Shown: positions 19,501-27,341, counted from the stretch's first letter. The stretch is 64,000 nt of DNA from Klebsiella sp. BIGb0407 (GCF_024807845.1 NZ_JANUEQ010000002.1:372001-436000), one strand, 5' to 3'. The notes: a model not told the origin generated them from the sequence alone. Program-made: numbers and translations.

Positions 19501-20058
19501 AATGTCGAAGATAACTGGAAAGTGAGCTGGATGGGGGGTTATTACTACAAACTGCTCAATGAGAATAATCAGCGGCTGACTGTCGGCGCTAACAATATGC
19601 TCTGGCACTACAACAAGGATCTGGGTGATTATTATCTTGGCCAGGGCGGCTACTTCAGTCCGCAGAAGTATGTTTCATTCAGTGTGCCAGTCACCTGGCG
19701 TAAGCGTACTGAAAACTGGTCATGGGAATTGAGTTCATCAGCTTCCTGGTCGCATTCTCAGACATCGACCCATAAATTATATCCAATCGCTTCTTTATTG
19801 AGTAATGGCAATATTAACTATCCTGTTGGGTTTGACACCAATGCAGGTACTTCCAGTAATGGTTTTGGTTATACAGCCCAGGCTTTGGTAGAAAGAAGAC
19901 TCAATGAAAACTGGTCTGTTGGCGCAGGCATTGATCTACAGCATGCGAAAGATTATACCCCGAGTCATGCGCTAATTTATCTTCGTTATTCTCAGGCTGG
20001 CTGGATGGGTGATTTAGATCTTCCTCCTCAACCGCTTATCCCTTACGCTAATTTTTAA
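16594..20058 (+). CDS. bcsC: BcsC, outer-membrane cellulose export protein
   Basis: The ORF extends up to 16549, but the ATG at 16594 aligns with the E. coli start (MGKISLNIITFS against MRKFTLNIFTLS) and yields a clean signal peptide ending VEAQA. The 1154-residue protein has a long series of TPR helices (to about residue 770) in the periplasm, then a 16-stranded-type beta-barrel ending in PPQPLIPYANF. BcsC links the inner-membrane complex to the outer-membrane exit. It is the last gene of the operon. Confidence 0.96.
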   Translation: MGKISLNIITFSWPIIFAVEAQAAPTPTQQLLENLHLGESLNRQDLIDQTLSRLVLTDTNNPDVIAARLRLLLRQGDNEGAKQQLDILFGMAPDSQAYRESFQSYLLANPELRLQLQQARLFASSGNTTAALNAYKKIFSGNEPAGDLAIEYWMTVAKQPSQVALALNKLKAIKSKDPGNIPVQVNIARLQFSQGKLQEGFKLLEEMAQTPTGRDDAAKAWFAQIKDMPVSQASTDALQRFLVIFDNEAMVNQAKSTLDTQQKQLLDPAFRARTNGLAYLSRGHGGAAISQLQIALRNNSDDSELVGALGQAYSQQNQRELAVKQLQKAIEMDPQSSNRSKWNNLLEINRYWLLIAQGDKQLEAKQFAAAQQSYQRALQMGSRDSYAVKGLGDVALAQKYYAGAERYYQQALRIDRNNSNILSSLVSVYSQQSEERAKAFIASLSPGQKKSIEGLLRRLEDQEREKKAQVLENQGQWAQAAIIQRQRLENDPDNAWLAYRLAGNLDSAGQHQDADKVMRDMAAKSNPDAERIYTYALYLSRHSRDVEALKHLNTFPHEKWDKDITDLAARLNTQIVITQAQLMREKGELTAAFNLLANQPASENRDLLLGEWATEAGQFAVAESYYKKVLGYSANNTDALMGLAKLSIAQNNLPGARHQLQKIVLSAAPEESSVGVQRVLASLWSTIGEQDKADKLFIQLTQWARHQPPSMDNALILRDAARFYIASGKPLLAKQAYKDAMPAARISKTSPADDATYTRLTRNNEQDDWLKSSIRREAADLHRQQDVNVTLSHEYGGSSGTPGYSDLKTHTTMLQIDAPLSDGRVWFRTDKVSMNAGTLSESNAAWGTCQEQACFGVPKQTANGVSLATGWKNQTWQMDIGTTPLGFDVVDVVGGISYSDDIGDVGYTLNLHRRPLSNSLLAFAGQHDPNTNTTWGGVRATGAGVSASYDQGEEHGFWGSVDADSLKGKNVEDNWKVSWMGGYYYKLLNENNQRLTVGANNMLWHYNKDLGDYYLGQGGYFSPQKYVSFSVPVTWRKRTENWSWELSSSASWSHSQTSTHKLYPIASLLSNGNINYPVGFDTNAGTSSNGFGYTAQALVERRLNENWSVGAGIDLQHAKDYTPSHALIYLRYSQAGWMGDLDLPPQPLIPYANF

Positions 20059-20070
20059 TGTTCTATAATT

Positions 20071-20109
20071 ACCGATAGTCAGTATAAAATATTTATGCTG
20101 GCTATCGGT
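20071..20109. terminator. Hairpin between convergent bcsC and hypothetical gene
   Basis: A 12-bp inverted repeat with one G-T pair (20071-20082 with 20098-20109) separates bcsC (+) from the small gene on the other strand. T-runs are short, so strength is uncertain. Confidence 0.65.
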
Positions 20110-20110
20110 T

Positions 20111-20560
20111 TCACCAGAAATTAGGCGCAACACCGTATTTAGGATCATTAAAATTTTCGACCCAGACTTTAATATTATCCTGAAGTAATACGGTAAAACC
20201 CGACTTTAAGCGCTCAACCAGATAATTAACAGAACCTGCATCGGTAACAGTGTAGTGATTGATTTTACCCGTTTTTTCTGGCACGCACGAATACTGTGCC
20301 GGGAAATCAGTCCCGTCCATTCTCAGGGTGTTTATATTTTTTTCACATGCCCCCGGACTATAATAAGATACCACCATGTTGGCATTTTTTTTACCTGCCG
20401 CAAAGATGCTTAACATGACCGGCTCGCTATCCTGGGTTTGGGTAATATCATAGAGAACACCGTCTTTTGAATACCATTTATTATATTCTATATACTCATC
20501 AGCCTTTACAAAGCCAGTATGAAAAGCAAAAGACAATATTAATAATATATATCGAAACAT
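20111..20560 (-). CDS. Small exported protein of unknown function
   Basis: This 149-residue protein is not recognised. It begins with a hydrophobic segment typical of a signal peptide (FRYILLILSFAFHTGFVKA), so it is probably periplasmic. The mature part is about 130 residues with two cysteines (SPGACEK and YSCVPEK) that could form a disulfide. It converges on bcsC and may belong to the accessory content of this locus, but nothing links it to cellulose except position. Confidence 0.65.
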   Translation of the reverse strand: MFRYILLILSFAFHTGFVKADEYIEYNKWYSKDGVLYDITQTQDSEPVMLSIFAAGKKNANMVVSYYSPGACEKNINTLRMDGTDFPAQYSCVPEKTGKINHYTVTDAGSVNYLVERLKSGFTVLLQDNIKVWVENFNDPKYGVAPNFW

Positions 20561-20714
20561 TCTACGGCTCTTCTGTCGGTAATGTCTGCCTTATATTAAT
20601 AGATTCTGCGATCATTTTCCTCTGCTGTATCAACAGAGGGGAAAAATAGTCTGACGGCTCAGCCCAGTGAAGCAGAGTCATGGTGCTTTGTATCATTGTT
20701 ATACCTACAGGCCA

Positions 20715-20790
20715 TGCTCGATCAAGCTCGATGAATGCGTTTTAAGGATACACAACAAACAAAATGCGATTAATATTGCACAATCGAGCA
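20715..20790. promoter_or_regulatory. Inverted repeat upstream of phosphoribosyltransferase gene
   Basis: TGCTCGAT (20715-20722) is matched by its inverse ATCGAGCA (20783-20790), and a related AGCTCGAT lies at 20725-20732. The repeats lie 55-130 bases before the gene at 20846 and could be operator half-sites. No regulator is known. Confidence 0.3.
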
Positions 20791-20845
20791 TATATTCGTA
20801 TCTTACATGAACACATACGAGCACAATCTTCAGTGAGCAAAAATC

Positions 20846-21367
20846 ATGATGAAAACATCACATGCAGGTGAAGTTATTATTTCCAAAAAAGATATCCAGA
20901 CCGGCGTAAAACTTGTTGCTGAACAGCTAAATAGTCTCTATCAGGAAGCTGCAATTATTACTGTGGTTCCTGGCGGTATACTCTATACCGCAGATTTAGT
21001 GCGGGAACTTAATTTTGATGTCCATATGGACTACATCTCCTGCCCGCATACTCCAGGCCAGAGAGAAAACAAGTCTGATATTATTTTTCATAATAACGTG
21101 AATATTAACGGTATGGATGTCATTTTGATTGATGATGCTATCGAGTCCGGTGGCACCATGAAACGGCTGGTGGAACACTTAACCCAGCACTACTCAATCA
21201 AATCACTCGCTATTGCCACGCTGTTTGTTAAGCCCGGACGCATTGACATCCCAGTCCCTCAGTTCTATGCCTGGGAGATGACTAATGATGATTTATTAAT
21301 AGGTTATGGTATGCCGTGGCAGAATAAATTCAGAAATCTACCCGAAGTCTGCAAACTGATTAAATAA
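20846..21367 (+). CDS. Phosphoribosyltransferase (hypoxanthine PRT-like)
   Basis: This 173-residue protein carries the PRPP-binding loop of type I phosphoribosyltransferases: VILIDDAIESGGTMKRLVEHL, around residues 91-111. An early VPGGILYTADLVREL loop and a late YAWEMTNDDLLIGYG segment resemble hypoxanthine-guanine PRTs, so a purine base is the likely substrate. It would convert base plus PRPP to nucleotide in the cytoplasm. It stands alone, with a spaced inverted repeat upstream and a hairpin downstream. Two ATGs overlap at the start (20846 and 20849). It is not E. coli Hpt or Gpt by sequence. Confidence 0.78.
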   Translation: MMKTSHAGEVIISKKDIQTGVKLVAEQLNSLYQEAAIITVVPGGILYTADLVRELNFDVHMDYISCPHTPGQRENKSDIIFHNNVNINGMDVILIDDAIESGGTMKRLVEHLTQHYSIKSLAIATLFVKPGRIDIPVPQFYAWEMTNDDLLIGYGMPWQNKFRNLPEVCKLIK

Positions 21368-21379
21368 CTCTCTTCTCTC

Positions 21380-21433
21380 CTTCAAGTTGCTTGTGCTGCT
21401 AAACAGCAAAAATACGATCCGGGCAACTTGAAG
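21380..21433. repeat. Palindromic intergenic element / terminator
   Basis: A perfect 11-bp inverted repeat (CTTCAAGTTGC at 21380-21390, GCAACTTGAAG at 21423-21433) encloses a second small stem (TGCTG / CAGCA, 21394-21408). The outer arm sequence is reminiscent of short palindromic repeats seen in other Enterobacterales. It could also terminate the phosphoribosyltransferase transcript, though it lacks a T-run. Confidence 0.5.
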
Positions 21434-21620
21434 ACTCGCTGTCATTATTCCAGAAGCTCCGTCTCCAGCTTATCTCCCCCTGAAAGACATCACTCGCTTA
21501 GTGAACTCCCGCGATCCGTTTCACAAAAAAAGATCCTTCACCGATAAATGCGATAGTGCTCACAAATTGCTCTGGTTAAAAACAGATCAACATCACATTA
21601 ATATCTTATTAACATATCTA

Positions 21621-21649
21621 CCATTGGTATTACCACTAGAGACCAATGG
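21621..21649. promoter_or_regulatory. Probable operator of the FadR-type regulator
   Basis: Two nested palindromes occur: TGGTATTACCA (21625-21635), the TGGTnnnACCA form typical of FadR-subfamily GntR operators, and CCATTGGT / ACCAATGG (21621-21628 and 21642-21649). They end nine bases before the preferred start codon, suiting autoregulation. The regulator assignment is inference. Confidence 0.6.
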
Positions 21650-21657
21650 AAAAGATT

Positions 21658-22386
21658 ATGGAAATCAGGCGCGAAAAGACAGAAAACAGCAATGGTTACG
21701 ACCGAGTTGTTAATTTTTTGCGGGAGCAACTGTTAACAGGAGAGCTGAAAGCAGGAGATAGTTTGCTACCTGAGCGCGAACTGTCTGCAAAATTAGGTGT
21801 AAGTCGTCCTGTTTTACGTGAAGCATTAAGAGCACTCGCCATGATTGGTGCCGTCGAGATACGTCATGGCATTGGTACCGTAGTAACAAAACCGGATGTC
21901 TCTGTTCTGGGCGAGTTTTTTACGTTTGTTCTCGCACACCAGCCGAATGTGGTGGACGACGTGATGCAGGCGCGAATTGCCATAGAACGTCAGGCGGTAC
22001 GCCTTGCCTGCCATCGTGGAACCCAGAGTGACTACGACCGCCTTGCTAGCTGCCTGAAAGAAATTATCGATACCATTCATGACCCACAGTCAGGTTACCT
22101 CGCTGATTTCCGTTTCCATGAAGCCATTGTCAATGCCTCTGGTTCACCAACGCTTATCAATATTTACCAGTCAATCAGTGTCTTAGTGCACAGGTCACAC
22201 CTCGACAGACGTGAACAGATCATGCAAGTCGAAGGTATTGAAGAATTCCTGATTGACCATCACCGCGCCATTTTTGCCGCCATTGTCGAACGTAATGAAG
22301 ACCTTGCTGATGAATTACTTGGGCGCCACTTTGAGATTGGCGCCGATTTTCGCCGTCGTGCCACCATTCGTATGGTGAGCGGTTAA
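21658..22386 (+). CDS. FadR-subfamily GntR transcriptional regulator
   Basis: This 242-residue protein has an N-terminal winged helix-turn-helix (ERELSAKLGVSRPVLREALRAL, about residues 37-58) and a C-terminal all-helical FCD ligand domain with metal-binding histidines (FHEAIV, LIDHHRAIF, GRHFEIG). An ATG at 21646 is in frame, but the ATG at 21658 has GGAA at suitable distance and avoids starting inside the palindrome. It heads an operon with an RpiB-like isomerase, a dehydrogenase and an ABC importer, and probably represses it in the absence of the imported compound or its metabolite. Confidence 0.85.
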   Translation: MEIRREKTENSNGYDRVVNFLREQLLTGELKAGDSLLPERELSAKLGVSRPVLREALRALAMIGAVEIRHGIGTVVTKPDVSVLGEFFTFVLAHQPNVVDDVMQARIAIERQAVRLACHRGTQSDYDRLASCLKEIIDTIHDPQSGYLADFRFHEAIVNASGSPTLINIYQSISVLVHRSHLDRREQIMQVEGIEEFLIDHHRAIFAAIVERNEDLADELLGRHFEIGADFRRRATIRMVSG

Positions 22387-22421
22387 CCCTTAAATAACTA
22401 AAAACCCTTGAGGAACAAGAG

Positions 22422-22868
22422 ATGCAAATAGTGATTGGTAGTGATCATGCAGGATTCCACCTGAAGCAAGAGCTCGTTAACTGGTTAAAACAATCGGGTT
22501 ATCAGGTGACTGATATTGGTAGCCATAACCCTGACCCGGTGGATTTTCCCGATATCGCCGCCACGCTTTGCAGCAAAGTTCGCGAGGGAACACATCAGCG
22601 CGGCATCCTGGTCTGCGGCACTGGGGTCGGGGCTGTTATTGCATCCAACAAAGTGAAAGGGATCCGCGCTGCTGTCTGTCATGACGTGCATTCCGCCCAT
22701 CAGTCTGTCGAACATGATGATGTCAATGTGATGTGTATTGGCGCCCAGATTGTCGGCCCGTGGCTGGCCCGGGACTTGATTGAATCTTTCCTGAAAGCTG
22801 AGTTTGTTCAGGATATCGATTTTATCCGTCGCGTCGAGAAACTCACGCAACTCGAACAGCAAAACTAA
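22422..22868 (+). CDS. RpiB/LacAB-family sugar-phosphate isomerase
   Basis: This 148-residue protein is the usual size for the family. It shows SDHAG (residues 7-11), the active-site cysteine in CGTGVG (C65, matching C66 of E. coli RpiB), and HDDVNVMCIGAQ. RpiB enzymes interconvert aldose and ketose phosphates such as ribose-5-P and ribulose-5-P; paralogues in catabolic operons act on allose-6-P, galactose-6-P or tetrose phosphates. Context gives no kinase in the operon, so the true substrate is open. AAGGGA-like and GAGG sequences precede the start. Confidence 0.85.
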   Translation: MQIVIGSDHAGFHLKQELVNWLKQSGYQVTDIGSHNPDPVDFPDIAATLCSKVREGTHQRGILVCGTGVGAVIASNKVKGIRAAVCHDVHSAHQSVEHDDVNVMCIGAQIVGPWLARDLIESFLKAEFVQDIDFIRRVEKLTQLEQQN

Positions 22869-22895
22869 TAGCGAATAAAGCGAAGGAGAATAACG

Positions 22896-23798
22896 ATGAA
22901 TAATAAAGCTTCCGGAATCGTCGGCTTTCTGGGTTTAGGCGTGATGGGACGTGAAATGGCCCGCAACCTTGCCCAGGCCGGTTTTACCGTCCGCGCATTT
23001 GATATTGTCCCCAGCGCAGGTGATGCCCTGCGTGAATTCGGGGTCGAAATCATGCCGGATATTCCTTCCGCTGTGACAGATGCCGATATCGTCATCTCGA
23101 TGCTGCCGGATACCCCGCAGGTTGAAGAGATTGTCCTGGGTGCAAGCGGATTGTTGACTCACCCGCCACGCGGAAAATTATTCGTTGATATGAGCACTAT
23201 AGCTCCGGATGCCACCCGCAAATTTAGCCAGGCATTAGCGGCTGCTGGCATCACGATGCTGGATGCTCCGGTATCCGGCGGCCCGGTTGGCGCTAAAAAT
23301 GGCACCCTCACCATTATGGTTGGCGGCGAAGCCAGTGGCTTCGCTCAAGCCACCCCTTTCTTACAGGCAATGGGCACCACGCTTAATCACGTCGGAGCCT
23401 CTGGTGCAGGCCAAACCGTGAAGCTCTGTAATCAACTGATCTGTGGGATCAATATTCAGGCTATTTGTGAAGCGCTGGCTCTGGCCCGCGCCTGGGATAT
23501 CGACCTGGTACAAATGCGTGAGGTTCTCCTGGGCGGATCGGCTGCCTCCTGGATGCTCGATAAACTGGCGCCTTTAATGATTGAAGGTGATGTTTCAGCA
23601 GGATTTCGCATCGACTTGATGATGAAAGATCTTCGTCTGGTGCTGGAAGCTGCACAAAAACACCCGGTGCCGCTTCCGGCAACCGCGTTAGTCGCCACTC
23701 AGTATCAGAATGCGCAGGCATACGGTGAAGGGGCGAATGGTAATCAGGCGCTATTTAAAGTGTATGACCGTCTTACCGGGCAAAACAACCGCAACTAA
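22896..23798 (+). CDS. Beta-hydroxyacid dehydrogenase (3-HIBADH / tartronate semialdehyde reductase family)
   Basis: This 300-residue cytoplasmic enzyme has the family motifs in order: NAD(P)-binding GFLGLGVMG (10-18), DMSTIAP (99-105), the substrate loop DAPVSGGPVGAKNGTL (123-138), and the catalytic lysine in GQTVKLCNQ (K176). The family reversibly oxidises beta-hydroxyacids such as 3-hydroxyisobutyrate, glycerate/tartronate semialdehyde, or sugar-derived acids. GAAGGAG precedes the start. Its place between an isomerase and an ABC importer argues for a sugar-acid catabolic role, but the substrate is not readable. Confidence 0.85.
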   Translation: MNNKASGIVGFLGLGVMGREMARNLAQAGFTVRAFDIVPSAGDALREFGVEIMPDIPSAVTDADIVISMLPDTPQVEEIVLGASGLLTHPPRGKLFVDMSTIAPDATRKFSQALAAAGITMLDAPVSGGPVGAKNGTLTIMVGGEASGFAQATPFLQAMGTTLNHVGASGAGQTVKLCNQLICGINIQAICEALALARAWDIDLVQMREVLLGGSAASWMLDKLAPLMIEGDVSAGFRIDLMMKDLRLVLEAAQKHPVPLPATALVATQYQNAQAYGEGANGNQALFKVYDRLTGQNNRN

Positions 23799-23817
23799 TT
23801 AGCCGGGGTAACCAGCC

Positions 23818-24495
23818 ATGAATCTCGATTTTTCAGCAATTCTTTCACAATGGCGGCTATTGCTGGATGGGGCGGAGCTGACCGCTGAACTGGCAATCGT
23901 CACGACCGTGACGGGCTTTCTTATCGGCACCTTGTGTGCCGTCGCCCGGCGATCTCAATCGGTAATCTGTGTAAGAATCGCCGCGATTTATGTTGAGTCG
24001 ATTCGTAATACTCCATTTCTGGTACAGATTTTCCTGGTCTATTTTGGCCTTTCAAGTCTGGGCTTTTCGTTTAGCGCGTTTACCGTCTCGGTTATCGCTC
24101 TGACGATTAATGTTGGTGCCTATACTGCGGAAATTATGCGTGCCGGTTTTGACTCGATTCATAAAGGGCAGTGGGAAGCAGCTGAAACTCTGGGATTAAC
24201 AAAGTGGCAGCAATACTGGCATGTGGCACTGCGTCCGGCAATTGAACGTGTTTATCCGTCACTGACCAGTCAGTTTATTTTGCTAATGCTGGCTTCTTCT
24301 GTCACATCACAAATATCTACTGAGGAACTGACGGCGACCGCGAACTTTATTCAATCAGAAACCTACCGACCCTTTGAAACCTTTTTCATCGTCGCCGGTA
24401 TCTATATCGCGCTCTCACTGATGATGCGACTCGTTTTCTGGCTGTTTGGGTTAGCGATTTTTCCACGCCGCCGCCGCCTCGGCACGGCCATCTAA
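23818..24495 (+). CDS. Polar amino acid-type ABC transporter permease 1
   Basis: This 225-residue inner-membrane protein has about five transmembrane segments and the HisMQ-family EAA loop (WEAAETLGLTKWQQYWHVALRPA). The segment ESIRNTPFLVQIFLVYFGL is typical of permeases for polar amino acids and related small acids. It pairs with the next permease to form the channel of the importer encoded at 23818-26783. Confidence 0.9.
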   Translation: MNLDFSAILSQWRLLLDGAELTAELAIVTTVTGFLIGTLCAVARRSQSVICVRIAAIYVESIRNTPFLVQIFLVYFGLSSLGFSFSAFTVSVIALTINVGAYTAEIMRAGFDSIHKGQWEAAETLGLTKWQQYWHVALRPAIERVYPSLTSQFILLMLASSVTSQISTEELTATANFIQSETYRPFETFFIVAGIYIALSLMMRLVFWLFGLAIFPRRRRLGTAI

Positions 24496-24508
24496 CCAGG
24501 GAGATAAG

Positions 24509-25198
24509 ATGATGCATTTTCCCCTTAATTTCGCTCATCTCCAGTTTTTACTGGAAGGAACCGTCTGGACCATCGTGTTATCCCTGATGGCATTTGGCGG
24601 CGGTGGATTCGTGGGTTTCCTGATAGCACTGGGACGTATCACACCAATACGCCCGATACGCTTTCTGGTCACGGGCTGGGTTCAGTTAGTTCAGGGGACG
24701 CCGCTCCTGATCATTATGTTTATGGTCTATTTCGGTCTGCCCGGGCTCGGTTTTTCAATCTCGCCATTACTGGCTGCAGGTGTCTCTCTCACCATTTATG
24801 CCAGTGCTTATCTGGGTGAGATCTGGCGCGGCTGTATTCAGTCAGTACCACGTTCTCAGTGGGAAGCCGCTGAATGTCTGGCGTTATCCCGTACCCAGCG
24901 GATGTTTAAAGTCATACTGCCTCAGGCGGTTAAACTTGCCACCCCGCCAACGGTCGGTTTTTCAGTACAAATTATTAAAAATACTTCGCTTGCTTCTGTT
25001 GTGGGTTTTGTCGAGTTAACGCGTGCCGGTCAGTTAATTAATAACTCTATATTTGAGCCATTTATTATTTATCTCATTGTTGCAGCTATCTATTTCTGTC
25101 TCTGCTTCCCGGTTTCGGCACTGAGCCGTCGGCTTGAGCGTGGTGCATCAGAAAAGAAAGCCAGCCAGTCGGCATCTGCCGTTCCACAAATTAATTAA
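24509..25198 (+). CDS. Polar amino acid-type ABC transporter permease 2
   Basis: This 229-residue HisMQ-family permease shows the sequence VQGTPLLIIMFMVYFGLPGLG and the EAA loop WEAAECLALSRTQRMFKVILPQA. It should form a heterodimer with the preceding permease. AGGGAG precedes the first of two adjacent ATGs. The C-terminus has a short charged, serine-rich cytoplasmic tail. Confidence 0.9.
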   Translation: MMHFPLNFAHLQFLLEGTVWTIVLSLMAFGGGGFVGFLIALGRITPIRPIRFLVTGWVQLVQGTPLLIIMFMVYFGLPGLGFSISPLLAAGVSLTIYASAYLGEIWRGCIQSVPRSQWEAAECLALSRTQRMFKVILPQAVKLATPPTVGFSVQIIKNTSLASVVGFVELTRAGQLINNSIFEPFIIYLIVAAIYFCLCFPVSALSRRLERGASEKKASQSASAVPQIN

Positions 25199-25216
25199 CC
25201 GCTGAAGGTCATCACT

Positions 25217-25942
25217 ATGTCCATTATTACATTGAGCAATGTACAAAAGAGCTTTGGCCAGAATCAGGTACTGAAGGATGTTTCTTTCTCTGTTAATAAA
25301 GGCCAGGTTGTTGCCCTGATTGGCGCAAGTGGTTCAGGTAAAAGTACTGCCCTGCGCTGTATCGACAGGCTGGAGACTATCAATGGCGGCAGTATTGAGG
25401 TCTGCGGTCATCATGTAGAAGACCCGCATATCGATCTGCGCAAACTGCGCCAGGATGTCGGTATTGTATTTCAAAGCTATAACCTGTTTCCCCACTTAAC
25501 CATTGAACAGAACATCACTCTGGGACCGATATCGGTTAAAAAAATGGCCAGGAAAGATGCCCGTCATCTGGCTCTTTCTGTGCTCGAACAAGTCGGTCTG
25601 GCGGATAAAGCGGATAGCTACCCCGAACAACTTTCGGGTGGCCAGCAGCAGCGTGTTGCTATCGCCCGTTCTCTGGCGATGAAACCCAAAGTCATGCTAT
25701 TCGATGAAGTCACCTCTGCTCTTGACCCCAAGCTAACCGGTGAAGTGCTACGTGTTATTGAACGCCTTGCTGGCAGCGGTATGACGATGGTGATGGTCAC
25801 TCATGAAATGAACTTCGCCCGTCGAATCGCCGATAAAGTTATTTTTATGCACCACGGCAAAGTCCATGAAAGCGGCACTGTCGATATCTTAAAAAATCCC
25901 GCCACTGAGGAGCTTCAGGAATTTATTTCAAACGATCTCTAA
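25217..25942 (+). CDS. Polar amino acid-type ABC transporter ATP-binding protein
   Basis: This 241-residue ATPase has Walker A GASGSGKST (36-44), the Q-loop segment GIVFQSYNLFPHLT, signature LSGGQQQRVAIARSL and Walker B VMLFDEVTSALD. The ending FISNDL is close to GlnQ/HisP-type subunits. It powers the importer formed with the two preceding permeases and the following binding protein. Confidence 0.93.
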   Translation: MSIITLSNVQKSFGQNQVLKDVSFSVNKGQVVALIGASGSGKSTALRCIDRLETINGGSIEVCGHHVEDPHIDLRKLRQDVGIVFQSYNLFPHLTIEQNITLGPISVKKMARKDARHLALSVLEQVGLADKADSYPEQLSGGQQQRVAIARSLAMKPKVMLFDEVTSALDPKLTGEVLRVIERLAGSGMTMVMVTHEMNFARRIADKVIFMHHGKVHESGTVDILKNPATEELQEFISNDL

Positions 25943-25985
25943 TACCGTCACCTTATTGACCAGATATGTATTCAGGAGCATAAAA

Positions 25986-26783
25986 ATGAACCCTACAAAA
26001 AAAATCATCTTAGCAACGACATTACTCTCTGCTGTATTTTCATTATCTGTTTCAGCCAATACTTTCGAAGATATTCAAAAGCGCGGCGAACTCCGGGTGG
26101 CTACCGATTTATCTATTCCGCCTTCAGGTATGTTAGATGCTTCAATGCAACCGATAGGCTCTGATGTTGAAACAGCGGAACTGCTGGCTAAAGACTGGGG
26201 ATTAAAGCTTAAGTTTATTGAAACGACCGGCCCAACCCGAATTCCAAACCTACAAACAGGCAAAGCCGATATCGTTATCTCGACGCTGTCGGTCACACCA
26301 CAGCGTGCCGAGGTTATTGATTTTACGCGTCCTTATGCGGGATTACGCTCAGTGATTGCCGCGCCAACGGCGACAAAAATAGAAGGGTGGGATGACCTTA
26401 AAGGGCGTGCAGTAACTGTCACCCGCGGTACCACTCAGGACTCAATGCTGAGTAAAGATGCCGCGAAAAATGGTTTCTCGGTTCAACGCTATGATGATGA
26501 TGCTACCCTTGTCACGGCTGCCGTCAGCGGCCAGGCCTATGCAGTTGCCACATCGGCCACTCTGGTAAAACAGATCCATAAACAGAATCCAAAGCTGGCA
26601 TTTGAGCCAAAAATGACATTAACAGTATTTGACCTGGCTATCGGATTGAAAAAAGATCAGCCTGAACTAAAAGAAAAACTCGATGAATGGATTGAAACTA
26701 ATCTGAAAAACGGCAAGCTTAATGCTATTTATGAAAAATATCACGGCGAACCTATTCCGGAAGAGATTATCAATCGTAAATAA
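25986..26783 (+). CDS. Periplasmic binding protein of the polar amino acid-type ABC transporter
   Basis: The frame is open from 25956, but the ATG at 25986 has AGGAG ten bases upstream and starts a signal peptide (MNPTKKIILATT to SVSA). The 265-residue protein is an SBP_bac_3 family receptor: GELRVATDLSIPPSGM at the mature N-terminus, GKADIVISTLSVTPQRAEVIDFTRPY in the middle. These proteins bind amino acids, opines or related acids. It is last in the operon and a strong hairpin follows. Confidence 0.9.
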   Translation: MNPTKKIILATTLLSAVFSLSVSANTFEDIQKRGELRVATDLSIPPSGMLDASMQPIGSDVETAELLAKDWGLKLKFIETTGPTRIPNLQTGKADIVISTLSVTPQRAEVIDFTRPYAGLRSVIAAPTATKIEGWDDLKGRAVTVTRGTTQDSMLSKDAAKNGFSVQRYDDDATLVTAAVSGQAYAVATSATLVKQIHKQNPKLAFEPKMTLTVFDLAIGLKKDQPELKEKLDEWIETNLKNGKLNAIYEKYHGEPIPEEIINRK

Positions 26784-26790
26784 TAGCAAT

Positions 26791-26820
26791 AATAACCCAT
26801 CTTTTCAGAGGTGGGTTATT
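26791..26820. terminator. Bidirectional terminator
   Basis: A stem of 9 perfect base pairs (AATAACCCA at 26791-26799 with TGGGTTATT at 26812-26820), extendable by a G-T and a C-G pair, separates the ABC operon (+) from the ferredoxin gene (-). Confidence 0.8.
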
Positions 26821-26834
26821 ACTAAGACTATTTA

Positions 26835-27095
26835 TTAAATCTCAATATCGCTCTTGGGGAAAGTACAGCAAACCAGTACGAATCCTCTGGCGATATTTCT
26901 TCGGGATATTCCGCCGGAATGTTCAAGTCTGACCCTACCGTTGAGCAACCGCGTTCGGCACTTCCCACAGTATCCTGATGCACACTTATAATTTATACTC
27001 ATACCGTTTCTATAGGCACATTCTAAAATAGTTTCATTTGATTTTATTTCAAAAAGCATACCACCAACTTTTAGATTAAAACATTTTTCGCTCAT
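26835..27095 (-). CDS. Orphan plant-type [2Fe-2S] ferredoxin
   Basis: This 86-residue protein has the plant-type cluster ligands with canonical spacing: C38, C43, C46 and C76 (CASGYCGKC, then LVCC). It is the size of a bare ferredoxin domain with no reductase or oxygenase fused. Such small ferredoxins usually feed electrons to an oxygenase or maturation enzyme, yet no partner gene lies nearby. It is convergent with the ABC operon and alone on its strand. It resembles YfaE in size, but nrdAB is not adjacent. Confidence 0.82.
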   Translation of the reverse strand: MSEKCFNLKVGGMLFEIKSNETILECAYRNGMSINYKCASGYCGKCRTRLLNGRVRLEHSGGISRRNIARGFVLVCCTFPKSDIEI

Positions 27096-27341
27096 CCCTT
27101 TCCTCTCTGTATCCCTCTGATATTTATTATCTAATTTTTTAAAGCAGCGTTTAAATGATTAACAATTATCATTTAAAAAAATAAATGGTTTTAAATACGC
27201 GAGTAAGGTAATTACAATATTAAATAACATGATATAAAGTCAATCGTGAAAATAAAATAACGCCTTAAAAAATCAGGACATATGCAGTGCAAAAAAAAGA
27301 TAAATCGTTTTCAGGTATATGCTAATAGAATAAATATATTA

